A DNA stretch of 64,000 nucleotides from Chitinivibrionales bacterium (GTDB lineage: Bacteria > Fibrobacterota > Chitinivibrionia > Chitinivibrionales > WJKA01), in assembly GCA_014728295.1 (NCBI GenBank), contig WJLW01000019.1, positions 1 to 64,000 of the forward strand. Direction: 5' to 3'. Every line of letters begins with the position of its first letter. Position 1 is the first letter of the stretch. The position numbers and the translations under genes are program-made. The notes beneath the pieces were generated by a model. The model did no database searches and had not been told where the DNA came from. It was given only the letters and a program-made list of their open reading frames with translations. Shown piece after piece: positions 7,710 to 17,589 of the stretch.

Positions 7710-9284
7710 ATGACATTGGAACAAGGCTCCTCCATCCCAAATAACGCAGATGATAAAACTCGCTTAAGCTTTGCATTGGAAGCCGCTGAATTGGGAATGT
7801 GGGACTGGCATATTCCGTCAGATGAAGTAGTATTAAGCAGGCAATGGGCGGCAATGCTGGGATATGACATTTCTGAGCTGAAACCTGAGATTAGCCTTCT
7901 GGAAAAGCTCGTTATTGCTGAAGATCTTCCCGCAATCAAGGAGAACTTAAATGCCCATCTGCGTGGCGACACGGAACTGTATGAAGCCCAGTTTAGAATG
8001 AAGCATAAATCCGGTGACGTGAGATGGATTTACGATAGAGCTAAAATTATTGAAAGAGATAGCGAAGGTAATCCTATCCGCATGTGCGGCATCCATCAGG
8101 ATATCACAAATTTGAAAACGCTCAACGAGCGGCTTCAACGGACACAGAAAATGGAAGCCGTCGGCCAGCTAGCCGGAGGAATTGCACACGATTTTAATAA
8201 TATCCTTGCAGCGATAATGGGATTTGCGGACCTCACCACCGAGTTGGTGAACCCCTCGTCAAAAGCGCATGAAAACCTCGAGTATATTCTGAAGGCATCA
8301 GATCGAGCAAAGAGCTTGATACAACAAATACTGAGCTTCAGCAGACAATCTCATGAGCAAATTGCAACCATGCCCCTTTCCCCTATTATCAAAGAAGTGA
8401 GTGAATTGCTCACGGCATCGCTTCCGTCAAGCATTCACATTCATGTCGACGTTGATAAAGAAACAAAATCCATATGCGCGAATCCCACAAAAATTCACGA
8501 ATTGCTGATGAATTGTGCTACCAATGCTGCTTACGCAATGAGACCGAAGGGCGACCTTTTTTTTCGCTTACTCCCCCGAAAAGTCGAGCAGCCCATTTTC
8601 AGCCAACTCGGCACTATTTCCCCCGGGGATTACTCTGTTATTGAAATAGAAGATACAGGCACCGGTATATCTAAGCATGTCCAGAATAAGATGTTCGAGC
8701 CTTTTTTTACGACAAAGCCAGTCGGTGAAGGTACCGGGATGGGGCTCTCCGTTGTCTACGGCATCGTAAAATCACACAACGCCTATATTCAAATTGAGAG
8801 TAGCAAGGGAAAAGGCGCCTTATTCAGATTTTATTTTCCGATATCCACTTCTTCCCCCGTTGCACATTCCCGGGACGGTCAACATTCCGCCCTACGCGGA
8901 ACAGAAAAAATCCTATTGGTTGATGATGAAGAAATGATACGACAGCTGGAATCCGAAATGCTCTCCTCCCTGGGTTATTCAGTAACTTCTGTCGCGCATG
9001 CCAATGAGATTCTCGATCGACTTGAAAACGACAAAGATGAATACGCGTTGCTCATTACCGACCAGACGATGCCGGAGATGAGTGGTCTTGAACTTGCCAG
9101 GATTGTCAAGTCAAAACACCCCCATTTACCAATTATTTTATGCAGCGGCTATAGCGATGAATTAGCCAGGCAAAGTGAGGTTTTCAGCAAAACGACCGAT
9201 ATGGTCCTTTCAAAACCACTTTACAAAAACGAAATCGGCAGGGCAATACGCCAGGTGCTGGATACATCAGGGGCAGCACATTAG
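7710..9284 (+). CDS. Hybrid sensor histidine kinase (PAS-HisKA-HATPase-REC)
   Basis: A 524-residue cytoplasmic kinase with no transmembrane segment. A PAS domain spans about 18-133 (GMWDWHIPSDEVVLS to GIHQDIT). The HisKA phospho-acceptor is His160 in GGIAHDFNNILAAIMGFADL. The ATPase has its N box around 265-278 (LLMNCATNAAYAM), DTGTGI at 315-320, FFTTK and GTGMGLS. A receiver follows at about 399-518 with phospho-acceptor Asp451 (LLITDQTMPEMSG) and Lys502. This is the layout of NtrB-like hybrid kinases where the fused receiver is a phosphate sink or relay. No DNA-binding partner is adjacent. The ligand of the PAS domain is unknown. The Shine-Dalgarno is weak. Confidence 0.92.
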   Translation: MTLEQGSSIPNNADDKTRLSFALEAAELGMWDWHIPSDEVVLSRQWAAMLGYDISELKPEISLLEKLVIAEDLPAIKENLNAHLRGDTELYEAQFRMKHKSGDVRWIYDRAKIIERDSEGNPIRMCGIHQDITNLKTLNERLQRTQKMEAVGQLAGGIAHDFNNILAAIMGFADLTTELVNPSSKAHENLEYILKASDRAKSLIQQILSFSRQSHEQIATMPLSPIIKEVSELLTASLPSSIHIHVDVDKETKSICANPTKIHELLMNCATNAAYAMRPKGDLFFRLLPRKVEQPIFSQLGTISPGDYSVIEIEDTGTGISKHVQNKMFEPFFTTKPVGEGTGMGLSVVYGIVKSHNAYIQIESSKGKGALFRFYFPISTSSPVAHSRDGQHSALRGTEKILLVDDEEMIRQLESEMLSSLGYSVTSVAHANEILDRLENDKDEYALLITDQTMPEMSGLELARIVKSKHPHLPIILCSGYSDELARQSEVFSKTTDMVLSKPLYKNEIGRAIRQVLDTSGAAH

Positions 9285-9478
9285 GGCATACATGCTCAAT
9301 CTCGGCCATGGTACAGACCGTGATCATTGCAATTTCAGCACCGGCCAAGGCCTTCTTCCCATGATGCACTTTACCACATACTGCCGCAAATTTCTACCTG
9401 GCAACGCCCTAAGCCGGAGAGCCTCAGAGGTCAGAAATCAGGCTGCGGTTCTGAAAAGAGTAGCCGCACCAAATCCGA

Positions 9479-10486
9479 TCAGACACCCTCTTTCAAATCT
9501 ACGCGCTCCTTCACCGTATCCTGACCGTCGGATGCACTGATTTCCCGATACCAGCGGGCTATCTCACGACCTATTTTGTCAGGATGATCTTCCTGCACGA
9601 AATGACTGGCTTTGCCGAGGTATACCGTTTCGAGATTGGGCAGATTTGCTTTACACCAGGCAACGGTCGCAGAATCGACGATGGCGCCGGGATCTGCATA
9701 AAAAAGGAGCTTGGGCAGTTGAGACCGGGTCAGCTTGCGATTGTATTCAGAAACAATGTGATGCGTTTGAGCCGGCTTGCCGCTAATGGGAATTTGATTC
9801 GGCCACATACGTACCGGCTTGCGACTGGCAATGGTGGGAAATGGCGCCCGGTAGGCATTCATTTCCTCTTCGGACAGCTCGCGCATCGTAGCCATCGGTA
9901 ACATCTGCTCCACAAATCCATTCATAACGCTGATCATCACCCATCCGATCCCAGGCGTGCGCATCAATTTGAACGGCATTCTCGCATCAGGCGGAAAAGC
10001 TTCCCAGGTCCATGTCCGAATAATCGCTTCCATAAAGGCAATGCCCTTGATAGTGCCTTCATGGTTCATGGCATAGTTGAATCCCAGCCCCGAACCCCAG
10101 TCATGAATGACAAGTGTGATGTTGTGCAGATCCATTTTGTCAATAAAGCCCGTAGTATACTTGTAGTGATCCGCGTACGTATAGTCCAGATCCGGCCGAT
10201 CGGACTTGCCCATGCCAATCAGGTCCGGTGCGATACAGCGTGCATGCGGACTGACGTGCGGGATAATGTTTCGCCAGAGATATGATGAAGTCGGATTCCC
10301 GTGCAGAAACAACACCGGATCGCCCTCACCCTGTTCGATGTAGTGCATATCCGATCCGTGGACGTTTATATACCTGGATTCGTATGGAAAATGAGCCCAG
10401 TCCTGCTTTTTGGGATTCGCCATTTTGCCGCAGGAAATAAGCAAAGCACTCACAATAAGCATTCCCGATGTAAGTGATATCCGCAT
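9479..10486 (-). CDS. Haloalkane dehalogenase-like lipoprotein (HLD-II type)
   Basis: A 335-residue alpha/beta hydrolase that matches subfamily II haloalkane dehalogenases, which hydrolyse a carbon-halogen bond to an alcohol. Visible residues: nucleophile Asp129 and halide-binding Trp130 in VIHDWGSG, halide-binding Asn64 in HGNPTSSYLW, catalytic acid Glu153 in FMEAI, and base His295 in ASHFVQEDHP. The chosen start at 10486 has GGAGGG upstream. It gives an N-terminal signal (MRISLTSGMLIVSALLIS) with Cys19 as a lipobox, so the enzyme is probably lipid-anchored. Known family members are mostly cytoplasmic or simply exported. Activity on halides is predicted; a related epoxide hydrolase or esterase is less likely because both halide ligands are kept. 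Confidence 0.85.
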   Translation of the reverse strand: MRISLTSGMLIVSALLISCGKMANPKKQDWAHFPYESRYINVHGSDMHYIEQGEGDPVLFLHGNPTSSYLWRNIIPHVSPHARCIAPDLIGMGKSDRPDLDYTYADHYKYTTGFIDKMDLHNITLVIHDWGSGLGFNYAMNHEGTIKGIAFMEAIIRTWTWEAFPPDARMPFKLMRTPGIGWVMISVMNGFVEQMLPMATMRELSEEEMNAYRAPFPTIASRKPVRMWPNQIPISGKPAQTHHIVSEYNRKLTRSQLPKLLFYADPGAIVDSATVAWCKANLPNLETVYLGKASHFVQEDHPDKIGREIARWYREISASDGQDTVKERVDLKEGV

Positions 10487-10701
10487 AGATAGAGCCCTCC
10501 TTGCGTGTCCGGATGCAGTCTCTCTTTGGTGCAAAACCTCGTATCGTCAACCAATATTTGCCGCAGAAGGAATATACTTCGTTACAGAAAAAGGATAGAT
10601 ATACGGGATCAAGCTCATGCGCGCAGCTTCACGAACACGCAGGACATTTTTCGTGTCGTGCAGAACGCCCTGCGCGGAAAAGAAGCTACAAAGCTGGAAA
10701 T

Positions 10702-11615
10702 CTATCGAGGCACGATCCAATTGAACGTAGCCGGCTTGCCCCCTGCCGTCTCAAGCACAACCAGATACATGCCGTAGTGGGGAAACAGCTTGGCAGTCAA
10801 TGCGACCTGCTTGCGGGAAGGTTGTATCGAACGAACCAGCTCTCCCTTGACGGAATACATTTTCAGCTTTGTAATGTCGGTATCGGCGGTAATGACATTG
10901 CGATTGACGTTAATATTTCGCCGGCCATCTGAACGCCGGAGCATCGGTTGTGCTGCGGGGATTATATCATTTGTCAACCAGGTAGTGTCCTCTATGAAGC
11001 CCTGCGGCTTGGCCACCCATACCCAGACGAAATCAAAATCGTTCGGCACAGATGGAGATGTTTTGTCGACAAGCTCCATCAGGGTGAGTTTATTGTTGTC
11101 CTTCAAATTGACGAGGACGATTTCATCTGCGGTTAGGCGGTCGATCCATTTAACTGGCCCTTGCTTGTCAGGATTCCACCAGCGGCGCATCACTTTCAGC
11201 AATGACGCGGCATAATATGGATGATTTGTCCATTCGCAATGGTGCCACTGCAATTCGATGACACTCCCGCCCGGTTCCCGGCCATTTTTGATATCTTCGC
11301 TGAGCACGAGATGGTAATCCGCATGGTCCGGATCGATGTATTTGTAAACTTTGCCGTCATATCTGCTGATGAACATACGTCCATGAAAATTCCAGTATCC
11401 TTTGCCAGATTCGGCGCCGAGCACAAGCAGGTGTTCGAAATGGATCGACTGCCCATATCTAGGTAGAGCATGGCATCGGTTATGATTTTACTCGAAGAAA
11501 TTGAGGGATTGCATGTCTGCATTGACCACGTTGTATCCTGACCGGTGCTGTTTTTTATAACGCGAAGCGTGTGGACTTTGCGCGGTACCAATGCACTGTC
11601 GAAGCGATCAAGCAT
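10702..11615 (-). pseudogene. Decayed secreted protein of the 31203/32924 family
   Basis: Two overlapping frames together resemble the C-terminal half of the secreted proteins at 31203 and 32924. The upstream frame carries DTTWSMQTCNPSISSSKI and AMLYLDMG, matching their SLQVCNPSTSQSQR and MYLDFG segments. The downstream frame resumes after a one-base shift near 11452 and continues through HCEWTNHPYYAAS and the C-terminal sorting-like tail. The N-terminal ~200 residues are absent; a stray ATG with GGAGCG lies at about 11660 but is out of frame. The gene is therefore truncated and frameshifted. Confidence 0.72.
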
Positions 11616-11961
11616 GAAACCGTTTGTGCTGTTGTCTGCTGCGCATTGAGACGCTTCATTGCAACGCTCCTTTTTTTGAATGGTTATTCCCCGCGTAAAT
11701 GACAGGTGAGAATGGTTGTTTCATATTTCGTGACGGTGTGTTCTTGATGCAAAGATTCGATTTTACTGCAAAAATCGAAAAATGAATCTGCTCTTAATAT
11801 AGGCAGAAATCGCGAAAATTTGGCGGGGATAATTCGGAAACCGTTTAAAGAAACGAACGGGTAGGGCGGATTACGAAGCACTAGCTGATTGCCCTATACG
11901 GCGCAATCTTCGGAATTCGCATAAATAAAACGCGGCAAGCCACTTCTGCTGCAGCTTGAGA
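11616..11961. other. Intergenic region without a gene
   Basis: About 345 bases between the decayed secreted gene and the pectate-lyase-like gene. No gene, tRNA or convincing hairpin was recognised. Confidence 0.4.
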
Positions 11962-14031
11962 TCACCGAACAATCATGCGCATCGATTCCGCGTAGTTCCG
12001 GCTTTTTACCCGCGCAAAATAAGCTCCGGGCGCGATATGCAGCAGAAAATGCGTTGCGGGATTTCTGCCCTTGAATGAATGAACTATTCTTCCGGAAAGC
12101 GTAACGAGGTCAACCTGATATTCAGCATCCAGCAAAACGCGCAAACCAGTTCCCCGTTTCTGCGAAAAAATCAGTTTACGTTTGTCATGCACGCTAAACT
12201 TACGCGGCTTTGCATCGGCGATAGGACACGAAATTCCGGTATAGACTGTTTCGAATCCGTTTTTCGTTTGGGTATCGGCATCACGTTTCTCCTGATACGA
12301 CTTGCCATAGGGTGAGGCCCAGCCATTCTGCCCGTTGACTATCGTCACATTTGAATTGACCGATTCAAATCCGTAGCGATCCTGATAAATCGGACTACTC
12401 CCCTTGCAGCAGAACCAGGCATTGTACAAGACCGTATGCGCGCAATTGATGCTGCGAATGTTCACACCGGTATCTTCCGTCTTCATGCCCAGTACCCAGA
12501 GATGAGCGCCGTCATTGAGAATGCGCACCTCGTTGTGCCCCTCCGGATTGAAACTTCTGATCCAGACGCGGTTGCCGTCACGCATTTCCATTTTTCCGGC
12601 GCCGCAGTCTTCGATATAGGCTTTGCCGCCCCCTACCGTATTCGTATAAATATAGTGATGCCCGCAGGTGCGCAGAATCACCGTCCGATCGGAAGCATGC
12701 TCAACGAAGGGGCCTTCGCTCACGGGGTGCTTCATCTCAAAATTATCGAATATGACCACCGGAGCGGTTCCGTCTTCAACCCGGAAAAGTGCATAATCAG
12801 TACTGTCTTCTCCTCGGTGCTGAAAGTGCTCCCCAATGCTGATGATGCGCTCGACCGTGCCGCGAACAATCACGGTTGTATCGAATCTAAACGCATCGGA
12901 GAGAAACACCGTTCGCTTACCTGCATCGATTGCCTGTTGAATGGCGGCACTGTTCGTACCATACTGCCCCGCGTCAACCCACTCGGTTGCTTGATCACCA
13001 ATCGCCACTTCCGGTGCGATCTCAACCGGCAGCTTGAGCGTCTGATCGGTGCTGCCGAACATCGAGTACACGGGATCGGAGCTCCACTCATCGACTTCAT
13101 CGGGAAGTACTGTGCCGCCGCCCGAAGAGTTTGCACACCAGATGCCGGTACCGTAGCCGTTGGCGGAGGTGTTCAACACGTATAGTGTCGTGCTGTTTGA
13201 TACAACCGCCGTATCGCCGGCTCCCCCGCCTTCGAGCAGGCTGTTGAGAAGCGAATTGGCGCCCCGGTCAAAACGTACTGCGGGAACCGTATTGTTACTG
13301 TAAAGGTGATTGATCGGACAGCTTACCCCGCCCTTTTTATAAATTCCCGCCTTGCGCTGGTTGACCACACTGATGCTGTCGAGTGTCAACGAACGCGTCC
13401 CGACGCCGATCCTGATACCGTAATCGAATCCGTCAACATGCACTTTTGATATCAACGCCGGCCCGGGCTCACCTTCGTCAATTACCAGCCCGGCTACACC
13501 GGCCTTATTCGGATCGGACGAGCGTATGGTCACATTGCGCACCTCGCCCTGATTAGCCGTAAAAAAACTCAACCCGATCGCTCCGGGATTGCCGGAGCCG
13601 ACATCGATAGTCAGGTCGCGCACCACGCGACGGAATTCCTGCAATCCGTATGCACCGCCAAAGAAAAAGAGCTTTTTCGGATTAGCGGGATCGCTGAAAA
13701 TGGGGGTATCGTCTTTTATTTTAATTATCGTACTGTCACGGCTTTCGCCCACCCACTGCGGGCGGCGGTAGCCGAGAAACGACATGTTGAATGTATCGGC
13801 AACCAGATACGTCCCATTCGGGATATAGATGCAGCGTGCGCCCTGAAATGTCGCCTGCAGAAAGGGATACGTATCATCGGTGACCCCGTCTCCTGTTGCG
13901 CCGAAATCACGCTTCACATCATAGTATGAATCATCATCCGCAACCGGAAACGGGATGGCCAGGCACAACGATACCTGCAACACCATTATCCATGCCATCA
14001 TGCCCCAACGCTTTGCATTCAGCACGTTCAT
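11962..14031 (-). CDS. Secreted pectate-lyase-3/GH55-like double beta-helix protein
   Basis: A 689-residue exported protein. Residues 1-25 are a signal peptide (MAWIMVLQVSLCLA). A Pectate_lyase_3-type start, DFGATGDGVTDDT, follows at about 43-55. A second helix seems to begin around WVDAGQYGTNSAAIQQAIDA, giving the two-helix layout of GH55-type glucanases and related polysaccharide-active proteins. The last ~65 residues (LLDAEYQVDLVTLSGRIVHS to the end) resemble a C-terminal sorting domain for cell-surface secretion. GGAGGA precedes the ATG. It lies 17 bp downstream of the carbohydrate-binding-like gene and is probably co-transcribed with it. Substrate and catalytic residues cannot be assigned from the sequence alone. 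Confidence 0.82.
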   Translation of the reverse strand: MNVLNAKRWGMMAWIMVLQVSLCLAIPFPVADDDSYYDVKRDFGATGDGVTDDTYPFLQATFQGARCIYIPNGTYLVADTFNMSFLGYRRPQWVGESRDSTIIKIKDDTPIFSDPANPKKLFFFGGAYGLQEFRRVVRDLTIDVGSGNPGAIGLSFFTANQGEVRNVTIRSSDPNKAGVAGLVIDEGEPGPALISKVHVDGFDYGIRIGVGTRSLTLDSISVVNQRKAGIYKKGGVSCPINHLYSNNTVPAVRFDRGANSLLNSLLEGGGAGDTAVVSNSTTLYVLNTSANGYGTGIWCANSSGGGTVLPDEVDEWSSDPVYSMFGSTDQTLKLPVEIAPEVAIGDQATEWVDAGQYGTNSAAIQQAIDAGKRTVFLSDAFRFDTTVIVRGTVERIISIGEHFQHRGEDSTDYALFRVEDGTAPVVIFDNFEMKHPVSEGPFVEHASDRTVILRTCGHHYIYTNTVGGGKAYIEDCGAGKMEMRDGNRVWIRSFNPEGHNEVRILNDGAHLWVLGMKTEDTGVNIRSINCAHTVLYNAWFCCKGSSPIYQDRYGFESVNSNVTIVNGQNGWASPYGKSYQEKRDADTQTKNGFETVYTGISCPIADAKPRKFSVHDKRKLIFSQKRGTGLRVLLDAEYQVDLVTLSGRIVHSFKGRNPATHFLLHIAPGAYFARVKSRNYAESMRMIVR

Positions 14032-14048
14032 ATTCGTCCTCCGAAAAT

Positions 14049-14888
14049 CTAATGAATCGACATGCGCCTGATTACTTCACCAAAGAGATCGCGAATGCGT
14101 ACGACATACGAACCCGAATTCAGGCCCGTAGTCGAAAAGGTAAACGTTTTCCGGCGCCCCTGCCGAGAAGCTACCCTGCTGCCGTTCAGGGCAAAAATCG
14201 CAGCGCTGTGCATAGCACCATGCTGCGATGTAATGGTCAAGTTACCGGTGTGCGGGATGAGCTTGTATGCCGCCACCCGGTATCCGGCACTGCGAATCTG
14301 CGCGACTCCCGCCGCCGGCTCTACACCGCCAAAAGTAAACCAGTCATAGGTACCGCTGAATCGCGTGCCGTCTTCTTTGCGTAAATAGACAGTCTGCAAA
14401 CCGCTGATAGGTTTGCGCAACTCGGTTTCCTGTTCGGCCCACATGCACATGTCGGTGCTGCATTTATCAAATTCCACGACGCCGCTGGTTGGTGCTATGG
14501 GCAGTCCGATCTTAATGCGAATCTCTCTTACCGGATTGCAGTACTGAAAACCGCCGCCGGTAAGAAGTTTGCCCATAGCCCGGCACCTGACTGTTGTATA
14601 CTGGGTATTTTCTCCAAAATCGATACTGTCAAAGCGTATCCAGGAATAGGGATTTGCCCAACTTGCGCCCGAATCGTTCATCGCCCGATTGACTGCGCAA
14701 TTCGGGTAGCCGGGTTGCATCACTCCGCTGTCGTCTTTTGTTTGATAAATTTCTGTGGGCACAATTTTCTGAGCGCCTTCGCTGGAAGCATCAAACCATT
14801 CAAACTGAATAGTATCACCGGCATTAAAAACCCGCGCCAAAGACAGGGATACGGTCAACAAAACGACTGCGTAAACGGATCCGGACAT
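14049..14888 (-). CDS. Secreted CBM6/CBM35-like protein with sorting tail
   Basis: A 279-residue exported protein. The start at 14888 is supported by AAAGGAGG. Residues 1-20 form a signal peptide. The middle resembles a CBM6/CBM35 beta-sandwich: IRFDSIDFGENTQYTTVRCR, IRIKIG, and a closing YLRKEDGTRF...YDWFTF segment typical of these carbohydrate-binding modules. The final ~75 residues (ITSQHGAMHSAAIFALNGSR and onward) form a sorting-like beta domain shared with other secreted proteins here. No catalytic domain is visible, so it probably binds a polysaccharide. It is the first gene of a two-gene leftward unit with the double beta-helix protein. Confidence 0.7.
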   Translation of the reverse strand: MSGSVYAVVLLTVSLSLARVFNAGDTIQFEWFDASSEGAQKIVPTEIYQTKDDSGVMQPGYPNCAVNRAMNDSGASWANPYSWIRFDSIDFGENTQYTTVRCRAMGKLLTGGGFQYCNPVREIRIKIGLPIAPTSGVVEFDKCSTDMCMWAEQETELRKPISGLQTVYLRKEDGTRFSGTYDWFTFGGVEPAAGVAQIRSAGYRVAAYKLIPHTGNLTITSQHGAMHSAAIFALNGSRVASRQGRRKTFTFSTTGLNSGSYVVRIRDLFGEVIRRMSIH

Positions 14889-15488
14889 ACATGTACCTCC
14901 TTTTGCGCCAATACTAACTAACAATTGTTACCAACTGCAAATTGAACGCTTAAATTTTCTATTGAAATTTCTCGTTAGATACAGCATTTATCGAGGCGGC
15001 TTAATGTGTCTACGCGTCCCCTGGGCCTATAAATGAATATATATTAACCGGCAACAAATTGCCAAAATTTAACAGGTTAAGGCGCCATTTGCCGGGGTTT
15101 GCAGACGCGCCGCCCATGGTTGAAAACCGCCTGAAGCAGGTACCGATTCTCAAATGATACCGCTATGCCGCACTACCGGTCGCTGACCCTGATCATCAGG
15201 TATGCGTGGTATGCGAAATTTTGGCGAATCACTTCTTTGCCATTACAGTCGATATGCAGCAAGTAAACAGACGTCACACTGAGCCCGTCGAAAGGTGACA
15301 GTATGTCTAGCAGAGCAATGCTGCCATGCGTCGACGGAATCTGCATGACGGCGTGGGAAAAATTTGACGGCTGTGCAAGGCTGATTGCCCGGAACATTCC
15401 AGCCTGGGCTTTCATGTCTGGGTTCCCGTGCCCAAAACCCCCTCCCGAGCCCTGAAGGGGTGTGATATGCTGCACCGTGGGAAGAGTA

Positions 15489-15510
15489 ATTTCCCGTGAA
15501 GACGGGAATC
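15489..15510. repeat. REP-like palindrome, copy E
   Basis: TTTCCCGTGAAGACGGGAAT palindrome of the same class as the copies at 178 and 2356-2487, in the opposite orientation to copies A, B and D. Confidence 0.6.
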
Positions 15511-15527
15511 TACTTTACATACGACTG

Positions 15528-15553
15528 GATCCCCACTTCCATAAGGGATGACA
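15528..15553. repeat. REP-like palindrome, copy F (degenerate)
   Basis: GATCCCC, loop, AGGGATGACA. A degenerate member, paired with copy E 18 bases away. Confidence 0.5.
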
Positions 15554-15604
15554 GAATCAAATTTGCCATTGCGGTGAATCCGGATATAATTTCAAGAACA
15601 TCGC

Positions 15605-17146
15605 ATGAACAAATCCCTCACCAAACCAATGCAATCGGCCCTGCGCTGTTTGACGGAGGAAATTTCCCGCACTGCGCCCGGCGAATCTTTGAGCAAATCA
15701 ACTCAACTGGCCGCTCGCGCGCACGTCTCGTCGGTTACCATGCTCAAGGCACTGGCACTGCTCAAATCAAAAGGCTATATCGATAGAAAACCGGGCAAGC
15801 CGTATCACGTCATCAATAATGCCCTGCGCCTGGATGCCATTCTGCCGGAGCGCCCCACCGTCACCCCCCTGACCTGGCAACGCATCAAAACATCTTTGCA
15901 ATCCGATATCATACAGGGTGTGATTGGTGCTGAGGGCCGTCTGCCGAATATGAAGGAATTGCAAAGCATATACACATGCGACTACCGTACCTTACGTAAA
16001 GCTCTGGCTTCGCTTATCGAAGACGGCATTGTCGAGTGCGACGGGAAACGCCTGATGACACACCGCATAGGCGGCTCGAGCAGCGGAGGCAAAATCATTT
16101 TCATCGGCTATCGCATGCGGCACAGTGAGAATCTGCAATTGAGCAGCTTTCAGCAGTCGTGCCTGGCGGTTGTCGAGGAGCTGTGTGTCAAGGGGCGGAT
16201 TTCGCTTGAAACGCAAACGCTGCCGCAGCAATTAACCTCCGAGCAGTATCAAAACGAAATCCAGACTCTCTCCCAGGTGGTCGCCCGGGATGCGGATTTG
16301 CTTGGTTTCATTGTGTTCCTGACACTCAACTATAAGGTAGATCGGCAAATTATATCGATGCTGGTGCGATTCAACAAGCCGCTGGCGGTATTGCAGGACC
16401 AGGATATATTCTCACGTGCTATTTTCAAGCCCTTTTCCAATATTCGTATCTTCGCACCGTCATTTTCGGAACGCGCCGGCTATATCACCGGTCAATATCT
16501 CATTGCCAAAAACCATCATAAAGCGGCGTATATCTCCATTTTTCATAACCTGGACTGGTCGACAACGCGCCTTGATGGTTTGCAGAGGGCATTTCGTGAA
16601 ATAGACCGAGGCGATGCCACGGTAACACCCTTCCTGTTCGACAGGCATGCGCGCGGCACCGAATTTGCCGAGGCCGGTGACCGCCGGTGGGGAACGTTCT
16701 CTATCCGCAAGGAACTTGAGATCTGGAAAGATCGCTTTCCGCCGAATACACACAACAAAATCGACGCATTTATCGAAGGGGTGGCAGGCAATACAGCCTT
16801 CGCCGAATGCATTTACCAGTCGGAAAAGCTCTTCGACGAGGCGCTGAAGGATGAGAATATTACCGTATGGGTTTGTGCAAATGACATGCTGGCCTTTATT
16901 GCCCGGGACTATCTTATGCGTAAAGCAATAAAGATATCCGACGACATTTCGCTGCTGGGATTTGATAATACGCCGGAGTGCCTGCAGTACCATTTGACGT
17001 CGTACAACTTCAATTTTCCCGCCGCCGGATACGGCATGTTCGATTATATCACACGTCCCTACTCATTTCTCGCACATCATAAAAATCAGGTGATTGACAT
17101 TGAGGGACACATTGTCGAGCGCAAGAGTGTGGCGACCCTGGAGTAG
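15605..17146 (+). CDS. Transcription regulator with two winged helices and a LacI-like sensor
   Basis: A 513-residue regulator. Residues about 1-75 form a first winged helix (QLAARAHVSSVTMLKALALL). Residues about 90-155 form a second, GntR-type one (LTWQRIKTSLQSDII, LRKALASLIEDGIVE). The rest resembles a LacI/periplasmic-binding-like ligand domain, ending in DDISLLGFDNTPECLQYHL and an HIVERKS tail. AraR-type regulators combine one GntR helix with a LacI-like sensor; the extra N-terminal helix is unusual. Relatives are at 35663 (intact) and 6280 (decayed). It is divergent from the carbohydrate-type genes at 11962-14888, so it may sense a sugar and control them. The ribosome site is weak. Confidence 0.8.
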   Translation: MNKSLTKPMQSALRCLTEEISRTAPGESLSKSTQLAARAHVSSVTMLKALALLKSKGYIDRKPGKPYHVINNALRLDAILPERPTVTPLTWQRIKTSLQSDIIQGVIGAEGRLPNMKELQSIYTCDYRTLRKALASLIEDGIVECDGKRLMTHRIGGSSSGGKIIFIGYRMRHSENLQLSSFQQSCLAVVEELCVKGRISLETQTLPQQLTSEQYQNEIQTLSQVVARDADLLGFIVFLTLNYKVDRQIISMLVRFNKPLAVLQDQDIFSRAIFKPFSNIRIFAPSFSERAGYITGQYLIAKNHHKAAYISIFHNLDWSTTRLDGLQRAFREIDRGDATVTPFLFDRHARGTEFAEAGDRRWGTFSIRKELEIWKDRFPPNTHNKIDAFIEGVAGNTAFAECIYQSEKLFDEALKDENITVWVCANDMLAFIARDYLMRKAIKISDDISLLGFDNTPECLQYHLTSYNFNFPAAGYGMFDYITRPYSFLAHHKNQVIDIEGHIVERKSVATLE

Positions 17147-17589
17147 ATTCTCTCTGCCGGCAGGGAGCGTGATTGTCCGGGCGAGGTAGCTACGGTAGGC
17201 GGCGGGGAAATTCCCCAGCCCTGTTCTGTGGTTCTCCGGCGGTGTTCGCCATGCGTGCCGCGCTCCTGGCTATGCCTTCAATCATCGCTCTTCCCGGGCT
17301 TGAGCGCCAGCTTGGGTGTCCATGATATTTAGACCCTCAGTTGGTAACTTCTACGATTTTTGCGTATGTTTTTCGCAATATATCAAGATCGATTCCGGCT
17401 GACCTCTGACGACTGACGTCTGACCTCTCCGGCGAAGCCGGTTTAGAAGATGCAATAATCATCAAGCATTATTCTGGAGCTTACCTTTCCCGGGACGGTT
17501 GAGTACAGATACACCTTTCCGGGTGACGGGGATCGGGGGCGCAGTTTGTCGCTGTGGACGGCCCGCCGATGATCCGGCGAATGTTGCGT
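17147..17589. other. Intergenic region with short TGAC tandem words
   Basis: About 440 bases with no recognisable gene. Around 17399-17427 the word TGAC(C/G)TC is repeated several times. The GC-rich stretch at 17150-17330 has no open frame with family signatures. Confidence 0.4.

Larger units (their letters stand above)
14889..15604. other. Intergenic region with REP-like copies and a possible gene remnant
   Basis: About 715 bases without a convincing gene. A leftward open stretch at 15173-15475 ends in VYLLHIDCNGKEVIRQNFAY, which loosely resembles the sorting tails of neighbouring secreted proteins and could be a remnant, but there is no good start or second landmark. Two REP-like palindromes lie at 15489-15510 and 15528-15553. 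Confidence 0.4.

Noticed and set aside
15173-15475. A separate 100-residue leftward gene
   Set aside because: No ribosome site or homology; the end only loosely resembles sorting tails, so it is mentioned as a possible remnant in the gap entry.
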